Assembly (NCBI GenBank): GCA_027031505.1
Contig: JALVQH010000078.1
Span: forward strand, 1 to 6,017
DNA: 6,017 bases
Origin: Campylobacteraceae bacterium
GTDB taxonomy: Bacteria > Campylobacterota > Campylobacteria > Campylobacterales > Sulfurovaceae
Reading direction: 5' to 3'
In this document: positions 5,942 to 6,017 of the stretch, piece after piece
Position numbering within the stretch: position 1 is the stretch's first letter
Layout of the letters: each line of letters begins with the position of its first letter
The notes under the pieces: generated by a model
The model's input: the letters and a program-made list of their open reading frames with translations, nothing else
The model's database searches: none
Told to the model about the DNA's origin: nothing
Program-made: the position numbers and the translations under genes

Positions 5942-6017
5942 GCATGTTTCCCATAACAAAAAAAGGGTCATATTGGCACCACGGCCTGCTTTCGGATTAG
6001 CCTTGCAGGACTTACAT
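5942..6017. other. Unassigned sequence at the window edge
   Basis: The minus strand stays open in the frame of the small ORF up to the edge, while another frame ends with TGA at 5970-5968, which could be the tail of an upstream gene. A 5-nt inverted pair, CCTGC...GCAGG, and a run of seven T (minus strand) after CCC are present, but I could not fold a convincing terminator or match a known riboswitch, including preQ1 classes. Nothing here is firmly supported. Confidence 0.3.

Noticed and set aside
5930..6017. preQ1 or other riboswitch upstream of queE
   Set aside because: I looked for the preQ1-I pattern (a short hairpin followed by an A-rich tail with CUA) and for common riboswitch cores; only a weak CCTGC...GCAGG pair was found, and the NYN-like ORF lies between it and queE.

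Overview
The window looks like a chromosome segment of a free-living, nitrate-respiring member of the Campylobacterota (Epsilonproteobacteria; Sulfurimonas/Sulfuricurvum/Sulfurovum-like). The reasons are a long NapA (about 937 aa against about 830 aa in enterobacteria) followed directly by napG, as in the epsilonproteobacterial napAGH... order that lacks napC; a Campylobacterota-type cytochrome c553 domain; and a QueE whose cysteine spacing is unlike the canonical radical-SAM motif. This is inferred from protein character and gene order, and the genus is not resolved. Every gene I can support lies on the minus strand, so transcription runs from high to low coordinates.

In transcription order: (1) 5930-6017 is an unassigned edge region. 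(2) 5729-5929 is a small AT-rich ORF whose N-terminus resembles the first strand of a NYN/PIN-like nuclease and then loses the family resemblance. (3) 4966-5724 is queE, 4 nt downstream of it. (4) 4833-4965 is a 133-nt spacer with a heptanucleotide tandem array, two short palindromes and a probable queD promoter. (5) 4251-4832 is queD. (6) 3398-4174 encodes a lipoprotein made of ten 11-residue helical repeats ending in a cytochrome c553 domain, with its own extended -10 promoter and a downstream hairpin. (7) 3228-3397 is the nap regulatory region, with an FNR-type box placed about -42 from a TATAAT element and an inverted repeat over the predicted transcription start. (8) 414-3227 is napA. (9) 1-391 is the 5' part of napG, cut by the window edge.

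Functionally there are two modules. QueD and QueE catalyse consecutive steps of 7-deazaguanine (queuosine precursor) synthesis. NapA is the periplasmic molybdenum nitrate reductase, and NapG is the iron-sulfur partner that, with NapH (expected beyond the left edge), passes electrons from quinol. The tethered cytochrome between them faces the periplasm and could be part of the electron supply, but only its position suggests that. The most interesting items are the repeat-tethered cytochrome, the well-placed FNR-type site in front of napA, a 15-residue insertion next to the first Fe-S motif of NapG, and the truncated-looking NYN-like ORF in an AT-rich patch.
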